From the NCBI GenBank assembly GCA_037074765.1, contig JBAMDO010000564.1, forward strand, positions 372,001 through 436,000: a stretch of 64,000 nt of DNA, given 5' to 3'. A program made the translations under genes and the position numbers. Source of the DNA: Mansonella perstans. Its lineage: Eukaryota; Nematoda; Chromadorea; Rhabditida; Onchocercidae. Within the stretch, counting starts at the first letter, position 1, and each line of letters starts with the position of its first letter. Below are positions 10,940 through 24,511 of this stretch, one piece after another. The notes under the pieces are model-generated. The model saw nothing but the letters and a program-made list of their open reading frames with translations. It was not told where the DNA came from and did no database searches.

Positions 10940-13900
10940 TAACTGACTTCACAATTCAAAAAGATGATTTAAATTGATAAGATGATAATCAGGCTGAATT
11001 AGGAACTGTAATTCGAATTCATTAACGAACAAATAGACCGCTAACACGTAAATCTTCTTAAATTTTACTCACAACTTCAGGTCTATCTATTTTATCTAAT
11101 CTTTTTATTGGACTAGCACCAATCTTATTTGGTGTCAATCTGAAGCCTTTGGAAGATAAGACGTTGTTTGCTGAAATAAAGCCTACTTGATTAAAGACCT
11201 ATATTCAATTTATTGATGATATTTGAATTCGAAACTGAATTTGCCAACTGAAAAACTTTTTAATTATTGAATTAATAAAATACAATACGATATTCCATAA
11301 AATTTTTCTATGCGAAATTTCAATGTTTCGATTTTTCGTAGACGAACCATTCATTTGTCCAAATCAACATTTACAATTATTATCTAACAGGTATGGAAAT
11401 AAGAAAATGCTGCCAGCGATTGTAATATAACCAAGCATTAAAGCTCATAAAAAGTTAAGAATTAGATATTTTTTACTAGCTTGAAGAATATTTCAGAGAA
11501 TCAAAAAATCCAACAATTTATTGTAGCTAATCACAAATGAGTATCTTACGATAATTTATTTCAAAAATTTTCCCAGTGGGTGTCGATGATCACAAAGTAC
11601 ATACATTTTTGAGAACTCTGCTCATGAAAACCTTCTACTCATACCTTTTACTTCGTGCTGAAATTTTTTTTTATACTCAATAATTTCCAATGAAAATTTG
11701 AACACAACAACGGAATGTAAATCTCAATACAAAACCATAGCTTTCATCTAATTTTCTTAATTAAATTCAGAAATTCGTAATTCATGTTCTTTATAATTAG
11801 TAACAACAAAATTTGCTTCACTGATTGCTGAATCATGCTAGTAAAGGTATAATAGTTTTTGCTTCCTTGCTGTTTTTTGCTACTAAAATTAAATTTTCTT
11901 TGTTCGAAATAAACATGAAAGGTAAAGTATAAAATAAACCAAAGAATATCTTCTATAAATTAGTTTTAAAAAAAGTGAAAATTTTCATAAAAAGTCAATG
12001 TTCTATGAAAAGATTTTGTTTCATTGATCGGCATCATTTGCAAATCTATTAACTAATAGGTATTTGAAGATTAAATTTAAAATTGCCGCATATATTTGAC
12101 ATTTCTTACATAAAGTTTGTTTCGAATCACAGAATTAATTATTTTGCTCGCAACTCATTAATTACTGCTATAATTGAAGAACATATTTGATGTGTGCCGT
12201 TAATAATTACGATAAAAGAAATTCCATGAAAAATGAAATTCGGTACTGGATATGAAAATCCTATTCACATTTCTTTTTTTTCTTTTTTGGATTTTCCGCT
12301 TCAATATCTCTCTTCTTTACATGAATGTTAGTTTAATAATTTGAAACAACTCAGTTGTTAGCGCTATCTTTAACCAAATCTGACAGTTTAGTGTAAAAAA
12401 TCCAGGAAGAAATAATGTAAAGCATCGACCATTGATTTTTTCTTTGATCTATTTAAGTCCAAAAAAACGAAGAAGAAATGAAAAAATATAAGGATTCAGT
12501 TGCGTGGAGGAGCAGCGCTTCAAGATGGTCTGAAATTTGAAAGGTAAACGAAGAGACAGGAAATGAAGTGCCAAGTGAAATTTTAGAATAATTCAAGTCA
12601 TGCTTTTGTTGTGATAAAAAAGAAAACACTGAAGCATTAAGAGAAATCGCATACATTTGAAGAAATATTTGTACAACTATAAAGCAAAATTAAGTTTGCA
12701 ATTATTATAAATAAAGTTTACAACTATTACAATTCCAGTCACTGTGAGAAAAACTATAAAATATCAGTACTATTCCCACTATTATTACTACTGCTAACTA
12801 CTTACGACTATTGCTTCTTATTATTCAAGATAGTTTAGAATTGAAAGATAAAGGAAGAGGCAGGAAATGAAGTGAATGCTGCTAAGTGAAATTTTACACT
12901 AGAAGAATTACAATGTTTAAAGAAGGTTCAAAATTTTGCTAACATTTGAATGTTTGAAATCTGCTCGCACACACAATGTGTATATTTACAAAGCTTGAAA
13001 TTGAAATTGTCATTGAACTTTGCTACAGAGTAAGCAATATCTCTGTGAAATTGTAGCAGAAAAAAGTGGAAAGATATTTACGAGATTGTCTTAAAGTTTC
13101 CGGCAAAAAAACAAAAATTTGAAATGTAGTTTATTAGAGAAGGTATTGCTTAAATGTAAAGCATAGAAATTATGTTTACTCGGTTCAATTAAACAAAATT
13201 TTGAAAGGAAATTTTCGAAAAAATTGAAGCAATTAACTAGTAATTTGAATAATTTGCTGAAAATACAAAAGATACTTAATTTTAAAAGACAGTAAAAACT
13301 ACACGTGAATGAATAATAAACAATAAGTAAATTAATGAAGTCTGAGAAGGGAAGTTTCTAGACTGTTAGTGATGAAGTGATAGCTACCAAAAATTTATCG
13401 CGACGCACTTCTTCATTTATAATTAGGTAAACTGTAATTCCATGGTAGTTATCCGAATTATTTCATTTTATCTTCGGACTGATTAAATGCTAAATTAACA
13501 AAGTCTAATAGGAAATGCTGCCATACAACAGTAAATTGAACATATCGGTGTATTTTCAGAACTTTAAACAATTTTAAATTTTATTAACTGAATAATCTGC
13601 CATTCGTTCGTCTTGCTCTGGCTTTTAATAGACTGTACTTGCAAGCACCTCAACCAATCTCATGCATGCAGTAGTGGAAATTAATTCCTTATTTGTAAAT
13701 ATATAATTTAGAAAACTTAATTTTCATGTTTGAAAACATTTAGAAGTAGCATTCGAAAATGTTTAATACTTCGCAGATGCGAGGAGCAAGGACAAAAAAG
13801 ATTTCATACTTGAAGCAAGTCCCGGGTATCTCTAAATTGGATCCATTTATGAGATGAGCTAATTGTCTTTGTATATCTTATACATCCCGAAATTTGCTGA

Positions 13901-15928
13901 ATACCTTCACAAATGTCAAGAAGTATTGTTTAGTAACATGAATTTTTTTAAACAAAGCGCGCTTTTTCAGTTTCAAATTTGAGCTAAAAATAGTTCCAAT
14001 TCTATGCAACCTATAAATTAACTGCTCTCAACGTTAATTAAAATCGTAATGTAATTAAAAAGAATGGATTTTATTTGTTGATTCGCCCATTTTATGATAA
14101 GCTTTAATTCAGTTCTGAAATTATAAGTTCCAGGAAGAGAAATAAATCCATTTAGAAAGTGTGAAAAATGAAAGAAAAAGTTGATGATAGTGCGAGAGAA
14201 GCAAGTATTCAATTCTAAAAGAGAAAACTAATGGCTTTTATTAGATCGATTGATGTAGCGCATTGAGTTGAGATACAAATAAATTTGGCTATTTATTACT
14301 ATTGACTCACTCAACTCAAAATTTGCCTATTTCCTAAATTAACCTTTATCACTAATACTGATATTCTGTTTCTCAATCAGATTTTTTCAGCAATAAATTT
14401 TGCTGACTTTTTTTAAAACATAAAAATTTCAAATTAACATGAATTTCAACTGCTTACTTAATTAGTGGGAAAAGGATAATTATCAGTTTATGACGTTCAA
14501 CAATAATGATGATAAAATGAAACTTTAGAAGAGTACTCGGATTTCAAACTCGTTACGCTCTAAAAAATGCTGAAAACTTATAAATTTAAGTCTATTTCTC
14601 CTGATGACTTTACAAATCTGAGATTTAAATCACTGAATTAAGAATTTTTAAATCAAAACCAAGCAATGGTAGTACCACAGATTTTATCGTTATTTTTATG
14701 AACATGACATGAATAAAAGCTTTCAAAAATAAATCGCAATCTGATCAAATGTCTATAAAAGTTAAAACGACCGCCAATTTTTGAATCAAACTTGACCCGG
14801 TCAAAACAATCTTTTTGATTTAGTTTCGGAAAGAATTGGCTTCATTTATGTGCAACCAAAAGACTTCGCAGAAACCTGCTGCTTAAGTCAACATCCATTT
14901 ATCGGAGTTTGCATGAGATTAATCTATAATTATAGCAAATCCGTACCCGAGAGAGATCGGAAAGGATTAGCGTATATTACCAGTGAATGAGTAGAAAAAT
15001 ATAAAACCAATGTTTCATTAATAAGAGCTGTTGGGATAATTAACAAGCAAATGAGAGAAGCAACAATTCTGATTATCTTTACTTCCATCCTTAACAAGCA
15101 ATTAATGGCCTAAAAATGCTATCATAACCAAAAAGTAAAATGATAAATGAGTGCATGCACTCATTCGTTCTAATTTAACAAAATGTTTTTATTGATTATT
15201 ATGACACAGTAGTACAAACTATGACACAAGAATACTAGAAGCGCAGAAGGACTTATTGTTACTTAATTTTTGCAAAAAAAAAAGAAATTTTTGCATCGAT
15301 GTACTTTTGATCTTGAATCAGTCTATTGATATTTAATATCTAATTGCCATAGAAGAAATAACAGATCAATCAGTATGTAATATGATCAATAGTGACTGCT
15401 ATTGATAATCATAAGTTCAACTTTGTCAATGTCTTGATACAGTAAGTCACTTGTATCAACTATAATAATGATAAAATAAAAATGACAAAAGCTTTTGAAT
15501 GATTCGATTATCATATATACACAGAAAATACATTTTCTTGAATGACAGAGAGACTGCATCTTCCCAATCTGATCACTTGTTGATAAACAGAAATCTTTAG
15601 CAATCCATTTTGTGGATCCCGAAATAAAGGATTTCATATTCTGCAACAATTATTTCAACCACTTACTTCGCAATAATAGGAACTGCAAATATATACTTTT
15701 TTTCGAATTCTCAAAGATTTCTAATTCAAAATTAGTTTTATGAGATTTATATGGCGTTTGAAATAGGATCCTTTAAAGTGTTAATTTTTTTATGGAGATT
15801 GGAAAATTCAAAACTATGAAAGCATCAAGTAATCATCTCTAGAAATTGACCTCGCCTTTTAATTATTAGCTAATTATCTTTTCTAGTTGTTGTAAATTAT
15901 CATTTGCAGTTATTATACTTTCAGAAAC
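10940..15928. other. Convergent intergenic region between the Ly6-like gene and the PDF-receptor gene
   Basis: About 5 kb of AT-rich sequence. Frames at 12453-12656(-) and 14018-14212(-) have no family resemblance and read as chance frames. The antisense frame at 15386-15649 lies downstream of the receptor stop; its acceptor-like TTGCAG could serve an alternative last exon but the joined frame stops at once. No RNA gene seen. Confidence 0.55.
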
Positions 15929-18900
15929 TTACAATTTTAGCGATTCTTCTTTTCTTTTCTTCGACAGTGCTTCACTATTACTATCCTTTTCGTTCAAATT
16001 TGGATTCATTTTAGACTGAAAAAGTAAGTCATAGGGTAGATAATGACAGTGATAGTTATGATGGAGATTGAACTAATTCTGATATTCATATAGGTAGCAA
16101 TAAAAACTTTTTCTTCCTGTCACTGACACTATGCCTTAATTATCGTATGTATTAGTATTAGTAGTAATTTCTTTTAAATTTCATTTGCTTCTTTTGGTTC
16201 TTTCTTCATTTTTTATCAGAGTCGGTTATTGACAAAAAAAGTGCTAATAATTTAAAAAATCCGAAAATCCGAAATCCGAAAAAAGTCAGCGTCATTCATT
16301 TCTATAAGATGAGCTAATTTTTGAATAATAAAATTTTTAGATTGAATTGATGGAGCAGTACAATGAAATATTAACCTGAGTCGTAGAAATTAGAGCTGTT
16401 GTAGTTGTATCATGCTTCTTAGAACCACTTTTAAGCGAAAATTTTTGTATCCTCAACAACTTGTTGCTTTCATGCTTAATCACTGATGTGCGAATGGAAT
16501 TTCCATTTCGAAGTGCATTCGTTCTACTCCCACGGCGTAAGTTCACACTACTTGTATGTTGCAGCTTAAGTCTATCATAATGAGTTTTCAATACACTTCG
16601 GACCTGAAATAGGATAATTAACAACTACATTTGAATAAAGCATTTGCTTCACACTTTTAGACGATGCTAATGCAATAAGTGCGGATGACCAATCTTCCAC
16701 TCCCAATAAAAGAAATAAAAGTGATGAAGTTTGGCTAAGAATTATACCAACCTGAGGAGAATTTCATAAGAAATGTTTTAAAGTCAGCTGGTAATTTTAA
16801 TTGAAAGCTTACCTCCTTGTTAGTAAAGCAATAAATGATTGAAATCATGAAGCCCTGATACATGTAAGTGAATGACGCGCAATATGTCCAAATTGCAAAA
16901 TACTAAAATGAAAAACGTATTTAATTCCAGAACTGAATAAAAATATCCACTTTGCATAATTAATATAATACTAATATGATTCACTCATTATCTGTAAGTC
17001 CCAACATATCCATCACTCTACCATAATCACTAACAAAGAAATACGAGTATCAAATCCAGCTTAAACTTTAAAATTAACATTTATTGTTCTTTACTTTTGC
17101 ATCCAATTATTAGTTAAACTTCTATTTGTGTTTTTCTTTTTAAAGAATAAAGTTTTGAGTTTTTAATTCAAAATGATATTAAATAACAAATTTCATTTCT
17201 CATTCATTTTAAAGTGCTTAACTTCATAATTCAACCTCAATTCACCTCTTTAAAAAAGTTTCGATTCTTTTTCTCATTCTGCCTCTAATTATCTAACTAT
17301 TCGATAAGTTATGACATTTATCAGCAACTTACCACAATATTATCTTTAGTTGGAGAGAAGGGTATAGTTTGCAAAATATTTGGAATACCTAATAATGGAA
17401 TTAGCATCAGTGCAGCTTTCACACTTTTCCTAAATTTAGAGAATTATCAATTTAAACTTCCAAAAAGCAAAAGAAATAACCATTAATTGCTCGTTTTGAA
17501 GTAGATTAAATGTTACAATTTTTAAAAATAACAATAAGAACTGAACGCTGGTATCGATCGGTCGATCGATCGGTATTTCAACGTGAAATAATGCAAAAAA
17601 ACATTTTCTATCATATTTTTTTGAGGCAGTTTTTTAAATTAACATTAACGAGTAGATCAATGTGAATGAATGACTTAACGACTTACTTCATCCTATCCAA
17701 TTCACTCGTATTATGTGACTCGCTTACTTTCGTCCATAAGACACGAATTACATTGCATATGAAAAATAAATTTACCTGGAAATATTTTCGCTATACTTCT
17801 CTTTTAATGAAATAATGTTACCTTAGGAAATATCGATTTACCTGAGTGTCATACCGTTTCGCACTAAGAATTTGGTAGTCTAAAAAAAATTTTGAGATTT
17901 ATAAATGGCTTACAACTAATGAGAACATTCTTGGTCCGTCCAGGAGCCAGAATTCCGGTTCGAGGTAATATGATCCGAGGCATCGATTCACTTTTCCTTG
18001 TCTTTTCATCAATATTACTGTTAACCACAAAAATGTCTGCACCAGTGGAAAACCTGTTAACTCTCTAATAATTAAATAAATTTTAACCGGAAATTTTGAT
18101 AACTTAATTTTTTAAAAATAACTAAATGGATCACTAAATACTAAATGTAAGATAACCAAACACCATATTCTTTATTAGAGTCAAAACCGTAATACCTTAC
18201 CGTATCCAACTATAAGATAACGCCTAAGGCGTAGTTCAGTCACAAATACTGTGAAAACAAGTTTATTATGCAAGTAGAATCCTTCAAGAAACATCCAACA
18301 AAATGCGACAGTTTTGAAGTACTCAAGCATGAAAAACATCGCTTCGCATAAAAATACCTGCGAATTTTTAATATGATAGTTTTGAATGATACTAAAAATA
18401 ATGCCAGGAAAATCATACTGCAGAAAACTGCATTTTGAGTACAGAATTTCAATGAGAATTCATTAGATGATCAGGCGATATCTATTTCTCCTTGATTTGT
18501 CGAATATTATGAGAAATGATGCATGATGTTTTTCTTTTCAAAAAAAGAAACTCAGATTTATCTTGCTCAACAGCTGAAGTAAATTAATATTCGATAAATT
18601 AGATCGAATATATAAAACAAATCAAGAAGAAAATTAACTTTCCTCTGCGTCTAATTTTTCAATTTGTTCAAAATAAAATCAATTTTTAAAAAAATTAATA
18701 CCATAGTATTAATAGTTGTTCCACTACTATCGTCTAGATTATGTGGTCCAAGGCGATCAGTGAAAATAAGATCAATGTATAGAATAAGACGAATAATAAC
18801 AACCATCAATATGGCAATCATCAATTGTAAATGCAATAAATTCCTAAATACCCGCAGCCTCCTGAAATATTTTTAAATAAACCTGACAAGTTCAAAAAAT

Positions 18901-19884
18901 TATCTACAGAACCGAAAGAAAAAACTTTGTAGGACAGTCCATATACAATTATTACTGATCACTAATTTATTGAATTATTAAAATTGAGGAGAGAGAAAAA
19001 CCTGAAGTAAGAAAAAATAGCGATTGATATGAGCAAAGAAATGAGCGATAGGCCAAGACCAACAAATTCTAATTTACGGGCATTTCTTGCCACTTCTTGA
19101 GCTGTCTACAATATACCAATAATTGATCGCATGAAGAAGAATCAAATTAGCGTAACAACGAAAAAGTTGTAAAAGTTTACAGCAAGAGATCCGTTGGTCA
19201 GCTTAGTCATCATTTCAACAACTTCTCGGGTAAAACATGTTGTAAAATTTGTCCAGCCATGTGGACGCGAGAAATCGCCCTCTGCTCGTCCCATCCAACG
19301 ACCCGAACTATGACACCATTTGGTAATATTTTCTAAAATCATTGCAGAAGAACACTGATATTACAAATAAGAACTAGATTCCATCTATAAATTCAAAAAA
19401 AACAAACTTCCAGAATCAAGTCCTTTGAATGGTGGACAGCGTACAGTGATACTGCTATTAGCTGGTGTTGCTGGCCAACAGAGCACTGTATCGAAGGTCG
19501 CATTACACCATAATGATCCATTACCTGTTGAGATTAATTACGATTGTATTAAAGCATCCAGTAAGATAGTAACGATATTTAATTTACTCAATCATTGATA
19601 TGATAATTTTTTAAATTCTTACTGCTGTCAGGAAATGTTGGCAAGGAGCTTCGTTCGAGTGCTTCTATACACTCATCCATTGTTCTAGCCCGATTGTATT
19701 CAAGACCATTTATTTGGACCAATTTACCGGCATTATATGCCCATGATGTAGACGGTTGCATTGCTGCAACCTTCGACAAACTTTTTGTAATCCTATATAA
19801 TAATTTAATGAGAAATGTGAGAAGGTAAAAAAAAATTAGGTTAAACCCACAAAAAATAAGTTGTGAGTTAAAAACATTTCGCAA
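15929..19884 (-). CDS. pdfr-1: Class B (secretin-family) neuropeptide GPCR, PDF-receptor type, TM5 apparently missing
   Basis: Exons: 19884-19623, 19524-19408, 19332-19181, 19105-19002, 18861-18702, 18357-18201, 18053-17914, 17879-17842, 17429-17333, 16902-16813, 16603-16376, 16015-15929; about 543 residues. The extracellular hormone-binding domain has the class B cysteines and tryptophans: TMDECIEAL, WCNATFDTVLCWPATPANSS, TVRCPPFKG, WCHSSGRWMG, HGWTNFTTCFTREVV, with several N-glycosylation sites. The WPATPAN and GWTNFTTC motifs fit PDF receptors better than CRF or VIP receptors. TM1 (LGLSLISLLISIAIFSYF), TM2 (LMIAILMVVIIRLILYI), TM3 (FCWMFLEGFYLHNKLVF), TM4 (FPLVQTFLWLTVIL), TM6 (ALMLIPLLGI) and TM7 (MYQGFMISIIYCFTNKE) are clear. 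TM5 is not: only a 34-base gap separates GPRMFSLV from TTKFLVRN. The cytoplasmic tail is Ser/Lys-rich. The 5' end is uncertain: 19884 is the first ATG of an open stretch whose hydrophobic start may be intron, and a first exon could lie far upstream. Confidence 0.82.
17551..17575. repeat. Nested GATC repeat in PDF-receptor intron
   Basis: Overlapping self-complementary CGATCGGT/CGATCGAT units in about 25 bases, within the intron between the TM5-side and TM6 exons. Simple sequence; no function assigned. Confidence 0.5.
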
Positions 19885-22800
19885 AATTTTATTTTTTCTA
19901 TAATTTGATTCCGAAATAAATAGAATAAAGTTTCCTCAATTACTTTTAAAAAAAGTATATTAAAGCGACTAATCTGTCAGCTATTCGAGAATTAATTTAA
20001 AAAGCTCCAAGACGGAAAAGTTTTCAGGCAACCATTTGACGTCATGAGCATTCATTTCTTGAAATTCATACTGTGTTGTGATGGCTTACATCAACTATGT
20101 CCTTAATGAATTCATTAATTTCATTCACTTCGAAATTCAAAACTTCATGTTACTAATGCTATTTGCACATTTCTGAAATGTGAGGACATTGGTTAATAAA
20201 ATTTAAATTCTGGTTACTTTTAGGTTTAATGTTAATCATATTTGAAGAAGGAATAGTAGCTATAGATTTAATCTGATTATTATCGTAAAGGCATAAAAAT
20301 AATTTCCAGAATAGATTGTAAGTCCGAAAAAAATTTTAGTGCTTCATTTTTTTGAATACTTCAATTACATTGAGTGTTTAGTAATTGTGTCCAATAAAAA
20401 CATAATTGCAATTATAACATGGATGCAGAAGATTTTAATTATAATTTAAAAACAGGCTTGTTCTTTACCTTTCACCTAAGCATAACTATTATTATCATTG
20501 TTTGATTTCTATAATTTCAAGATTTCATTTTTTTCAAATCTTCAACTGTAGTGGATGTTTATTACATATTTGATGAAAATATATACTCTCAAATATACAT
20601 TATCAATGATCCAGCTTTGGCTTCACATTCACCCACAAATATTTTGAGAAATTCCTCTGTTTTTGCAAAGACAAAATTACGTGAATAGTCGCCTAATTTT
20701 TTTAAACTTCCACGCAACGAGGTTTCCTTCTGGTAGTTTAGTATTAAAAATTTCCTAATTTCAAGTAATTTCAGTACTGCGAAATTGATGTATCATAACG
20801 GTTTGATTCAATATTGAAAGAAAATCAATAAATTCTGCTAATAAGTAGCGAATTCATGTGATTTAATTTTGCTCAATAAACAAAAATGTGTTTTGCAAAA
20901 ATTGCAGAAAAAAGAACAAAAACTTTAACTTTTGCAAATTTCTGGCGGAAAATAGAAGGAAAACTGAGAAGAGTTGACTTTTATTGTTTGGAAATCACAG
21001 AGCTCAGCGGGGATGTAATGCTTTTTTTGTTCTAAGCATTTAGATAAAAATAATTAGATTTGCTCGAAAATGAAATGGAATGGTATTTGAATTTTAATTG
21101 ATGCCCTGCTAGAATGAGATGTGACTGTGTCGCAGAAAAATGAAATTGAAATTAATTTTAGGAAAATTGGTAGATTAGAAGCATATAATAAGAATCACAG
21201 CAAAAAAAATAAGAAAAAAAGATCGTAGATGTATAGTTTTCTTTCCCAAATCTACAAAATCTTAGTAATGCTTTTATGTGATTAATTTTTGTTCTAATCC
21301 TACTTATCTTGCAATAGCATATCGGATTTCATTTAAAAGTTTTTAAGATTTGGTACTTTTTCTTTCTCGAAGTATAAGCTAAAGTAAATTGACCTAAGAA
21401 ACGCGTAAAACATTAATAAATAAATTCCCCAAGACAAAAAGCTTTTTTTACATGTGAGCAAATGTTCATTCAAATAAATTTATTTAGATCAAAAGCGATT
21501 GAAAATAACTCAGGCTAGAAAAAACTTTCCAATTATGAAAGAAAAGGATGAAATTCCTGTAACTCTGTTTTGAAAATTAAAAAATTCAAAAGGAGGCAGA
21601 ATATTAATTTTTTGCACAAATAAGTTAAATTAATAAAAATTTGCCATTTTTAAATAAATAATTCAACCGTAGATATTGTCTGAAATTAATGATAGGGATG
21701 AAAATGGCGCATGTATTGGAAATAAAGCAAGCAATTAACATTTGATTCGGTTGATTGTCTGTTAATTTTGTTAATTTGAAATTTAATCCTGACCAAAACT
21801 TTTAACGTATTAGTTAAAGAAAAATTATCGCGCGGGAGTCCTCGCAGTCCATATTTTAGTTTTTGCTGATCAAGAGTTGGAAACCATTGTTTTAAAGTGA
21901 AAAAGCAAGTTTTATAGAATAAATTTCCAAAACAATTCCATTTGACCATTTAATTTGCATTTGTTTATTTTCTGTTGGTCATAAATATAACTATATTTGC
22001 TTAGAATTGCAATTTTTTATGGAATAATTCAAACTTTGTTACACTTCTATTTTCTTCCTTCATTAAATAAGCTTTCTCGTCAAACATTTTAATAGATATC
22101 ACCCAGAGGACAAGCATCTCGTTTGAAAATATTCAAATTCTAAAAAAAGAAAGAATAAAATTTGCTATGAAACCTCTTGATAGCAAAGTTTTGAAAAGAG
22201 AATTTATCCGAATGTAATCATACATGAAGAGAGAGAATAAATTCTTAATAGTATAGCATAAATCGTTTCTACCGATCTTTTTTTGGCGTAAAAGTGGTAG
22301 AAGAAATTCAGGAAATTTAAGTAGTACAGTACGATGTACCCATTAATTACTTATTGCGTTCAAAAAATTTTAGCGATTTTGCAAGAAAGATAGTGATACT
22401 AAAAATTAAGAGGAATTTAGGGGAGCATTTTCTTAACTTTTGACATTTAACATTATTTACTTTTATTTCAGGAATTTTGCAATCATAAATTATGAATATA
22501 ATGAAAGTTATATTACACTGCAGTGGAAATGTAATAAATCATTGCAGTGAAATCCCAATTATTAATAGTATCAACGTGTCAGCCGATTAATCATTCCCGA
22601 TTATTAGGATATAGTAAAAATGGGCGAAGCCACATAAAATGATTGTAAGCAGAAAGTTGAACTTAAAAAGCTAATTTTGTTTGAAAAATTTTCGAATAAT
22701 TTGTAAAATTTTGCACAATTTCACGTGTTGATTTTTTCATCGCCTTCTTTCTGAAGCTATTAATTTAAACAAATACCGAACATATGAACTTCGAACAAAA

Positions 22801-23348
22801 TTATTGCTAAATTACATTGATGAATAAAAGACTCAGACTTAATTGATGTATGTAACTCTCTTCTTAGTCAATAATTTTGCAATGAGTTGAATAATTGATA
22901 ATCAGTCTTCCAATTTACCTTTCTTTAATGATGTAAATGATATGGCTCTTTAATTTTCTCGATTCTTGTCATTAGTGCCAAATTATTTTATGAGATTTAA
23001 CTTCTTAGCAAATATTTGTCGTTTCCAAAGAGAGAAATTTGATTTTATAAATTATTCCACTTTGGATAAGTAAGTATATTTCATTAATTTTTCTGATTAT
23101 TTTTATTTTAATTTCTCAGATTTAGGTCATTTGATCTTCGAGATTTTTTGAAAAGCATATCAAATTTATAAGAAATTTTTGAAAAAACATAAACTGAGGA
23201 GATGATTGAGAAAAATGTGATTAATCAAAACAAAAATCACATATTTTTCATCTCTGTTATTTGTTGAATGAAATATAAAAACTCGTACACAAATCTACAC
23301 ATGTTTTTGAACAATTCTTAACTACTACTAGTTAGAGAGTAAGGTATA

Positions 23349-23512
23349 GGAAGAGAAAAAAATATAAATATAACAGAGAAGAGAGGAAGAAATATAAATA
23401 TAACGCAGAAGAGAGAAAAAATATAAGCAAAACACAGAAGAGAGAAAGAAATGTAATATAGAAGAGAGAAAGAAATATAAATATAACATAGAAGAGAGAA
23501 AGAAATATTAGT
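23349..23512. repeat. Purine-rich minisatellite, about five units of roughly 30 bp
   Basis: Tandem units of the form AGAAGAGAGAAAGAAATATA followed by AATATAAC, with length variation between units. Read on the minus strand it produces spurious long frames rich in Phe, Leu, Ser and Tyr; these are an artefact of the repeat. Confidence 0.85.
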
Positions 23513-24422
23513 ATGAACACAATGATCTATGACCAAGTGGTCATAGTATTGGATTTGGTAAAATTAAAGGCATTTTTAGATCAGCAAAATTTACTTTACT
23601 CTTTCACACTTTCGCCCAAAGGAACTTTTCTTTTTCATTCCCTTTGTAAATTTAAGCCTTATATGATTAATGTCTTCGTACTCTTTCGTTCCAAATGTTT
23701 TTTTCATTATTTCCATATCTTAGAAGAAGCAAATATGAAAGGGAAAAGGGTGAAAATATGCACGAATTTATTTTAAAATTAAAAAGAAAAAAAAAAAAAA
23801 AAAAGAAAACTTAACCATTTGCTTTTGAAAAATGAAATTGAAAAAAAAAAATTTATTTGATTTGAAAAATGTCTTACATTTTTCAAATGAATTATTCAAT
23901 TTTTAGCTAAAGAATGTTTTCGGCTTTTTTTAAATGCAAACTTTCAATTCACATCTACTTACTCTTGACTACTTCCGAATTATGAACTTTTCTATTTTTC
24001 CTTAGCTGCAATAATCTTTCCCTTAGAAAATTTCATAGTCATATAGAAAAGGATTTAAAAAATATCTCTCGTTGAAAGCTTAAAAAACATTTGCAATTTC
24101 GACTATAAACTAATTTCGAAATTTGAATTTAATGATATTTTCATCTAATAAAACTATCAACCACTTCTGAATTACGAATAGATTGTATTTGTAAACAACA
24201 AGCTTCATTTCATATTTGCACTAATCTTTAATGCATTTCGAGATTCTGAAATTATAAATGAAGAAATGGAAAAGAGTAATCGAGAAATAACCGAGGTGGG
24301 AATTGAGACAAAATAATTCAAATGAATCTCAATAAATTTTCTTATTACGTCATGCTTCTATACAAGTTGATCAAAAGTGTCTTATAGGACGAAGCTTGTT
24401 GAAGGTTGTTGCAGACATGCAG

Positions 24423-24511
24423 ATATCTCGGTTACTCTTATCTTTAAAGTGTCAACATTAAATTTAACGACAGAAATTCTTTAGTTGAAAAGATAAGAGT
24501 AACCGAGATAT
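24423..24511. repeat. Perfect 23-bp inverted repeat with 43-base spacer
   Basis: Arm 24423-24445 is the exact reverse complement of 24489-24511; the spacer is AT-rich. Arms contain the GC-containing core CTCGGTTACTCTTATC, so this is not simple AT palindrome formation. Could be a hairpin RNA precursor, the end pair of a tiny MITE, or a cruciform. Confidence 0.85.

Noticed and set aside
21686..21949. 87-codon minus-strand frame with a polar middle
   Set aside because: No splice context, no homologue recognised; length is within what chance frames reach here.
23318..23536. Two overlapping minus-strand frames rich in Phe, Ser, Leu and Tyr
   Set aside because: They are translations of the purine-rich minisatellite, not proteins.
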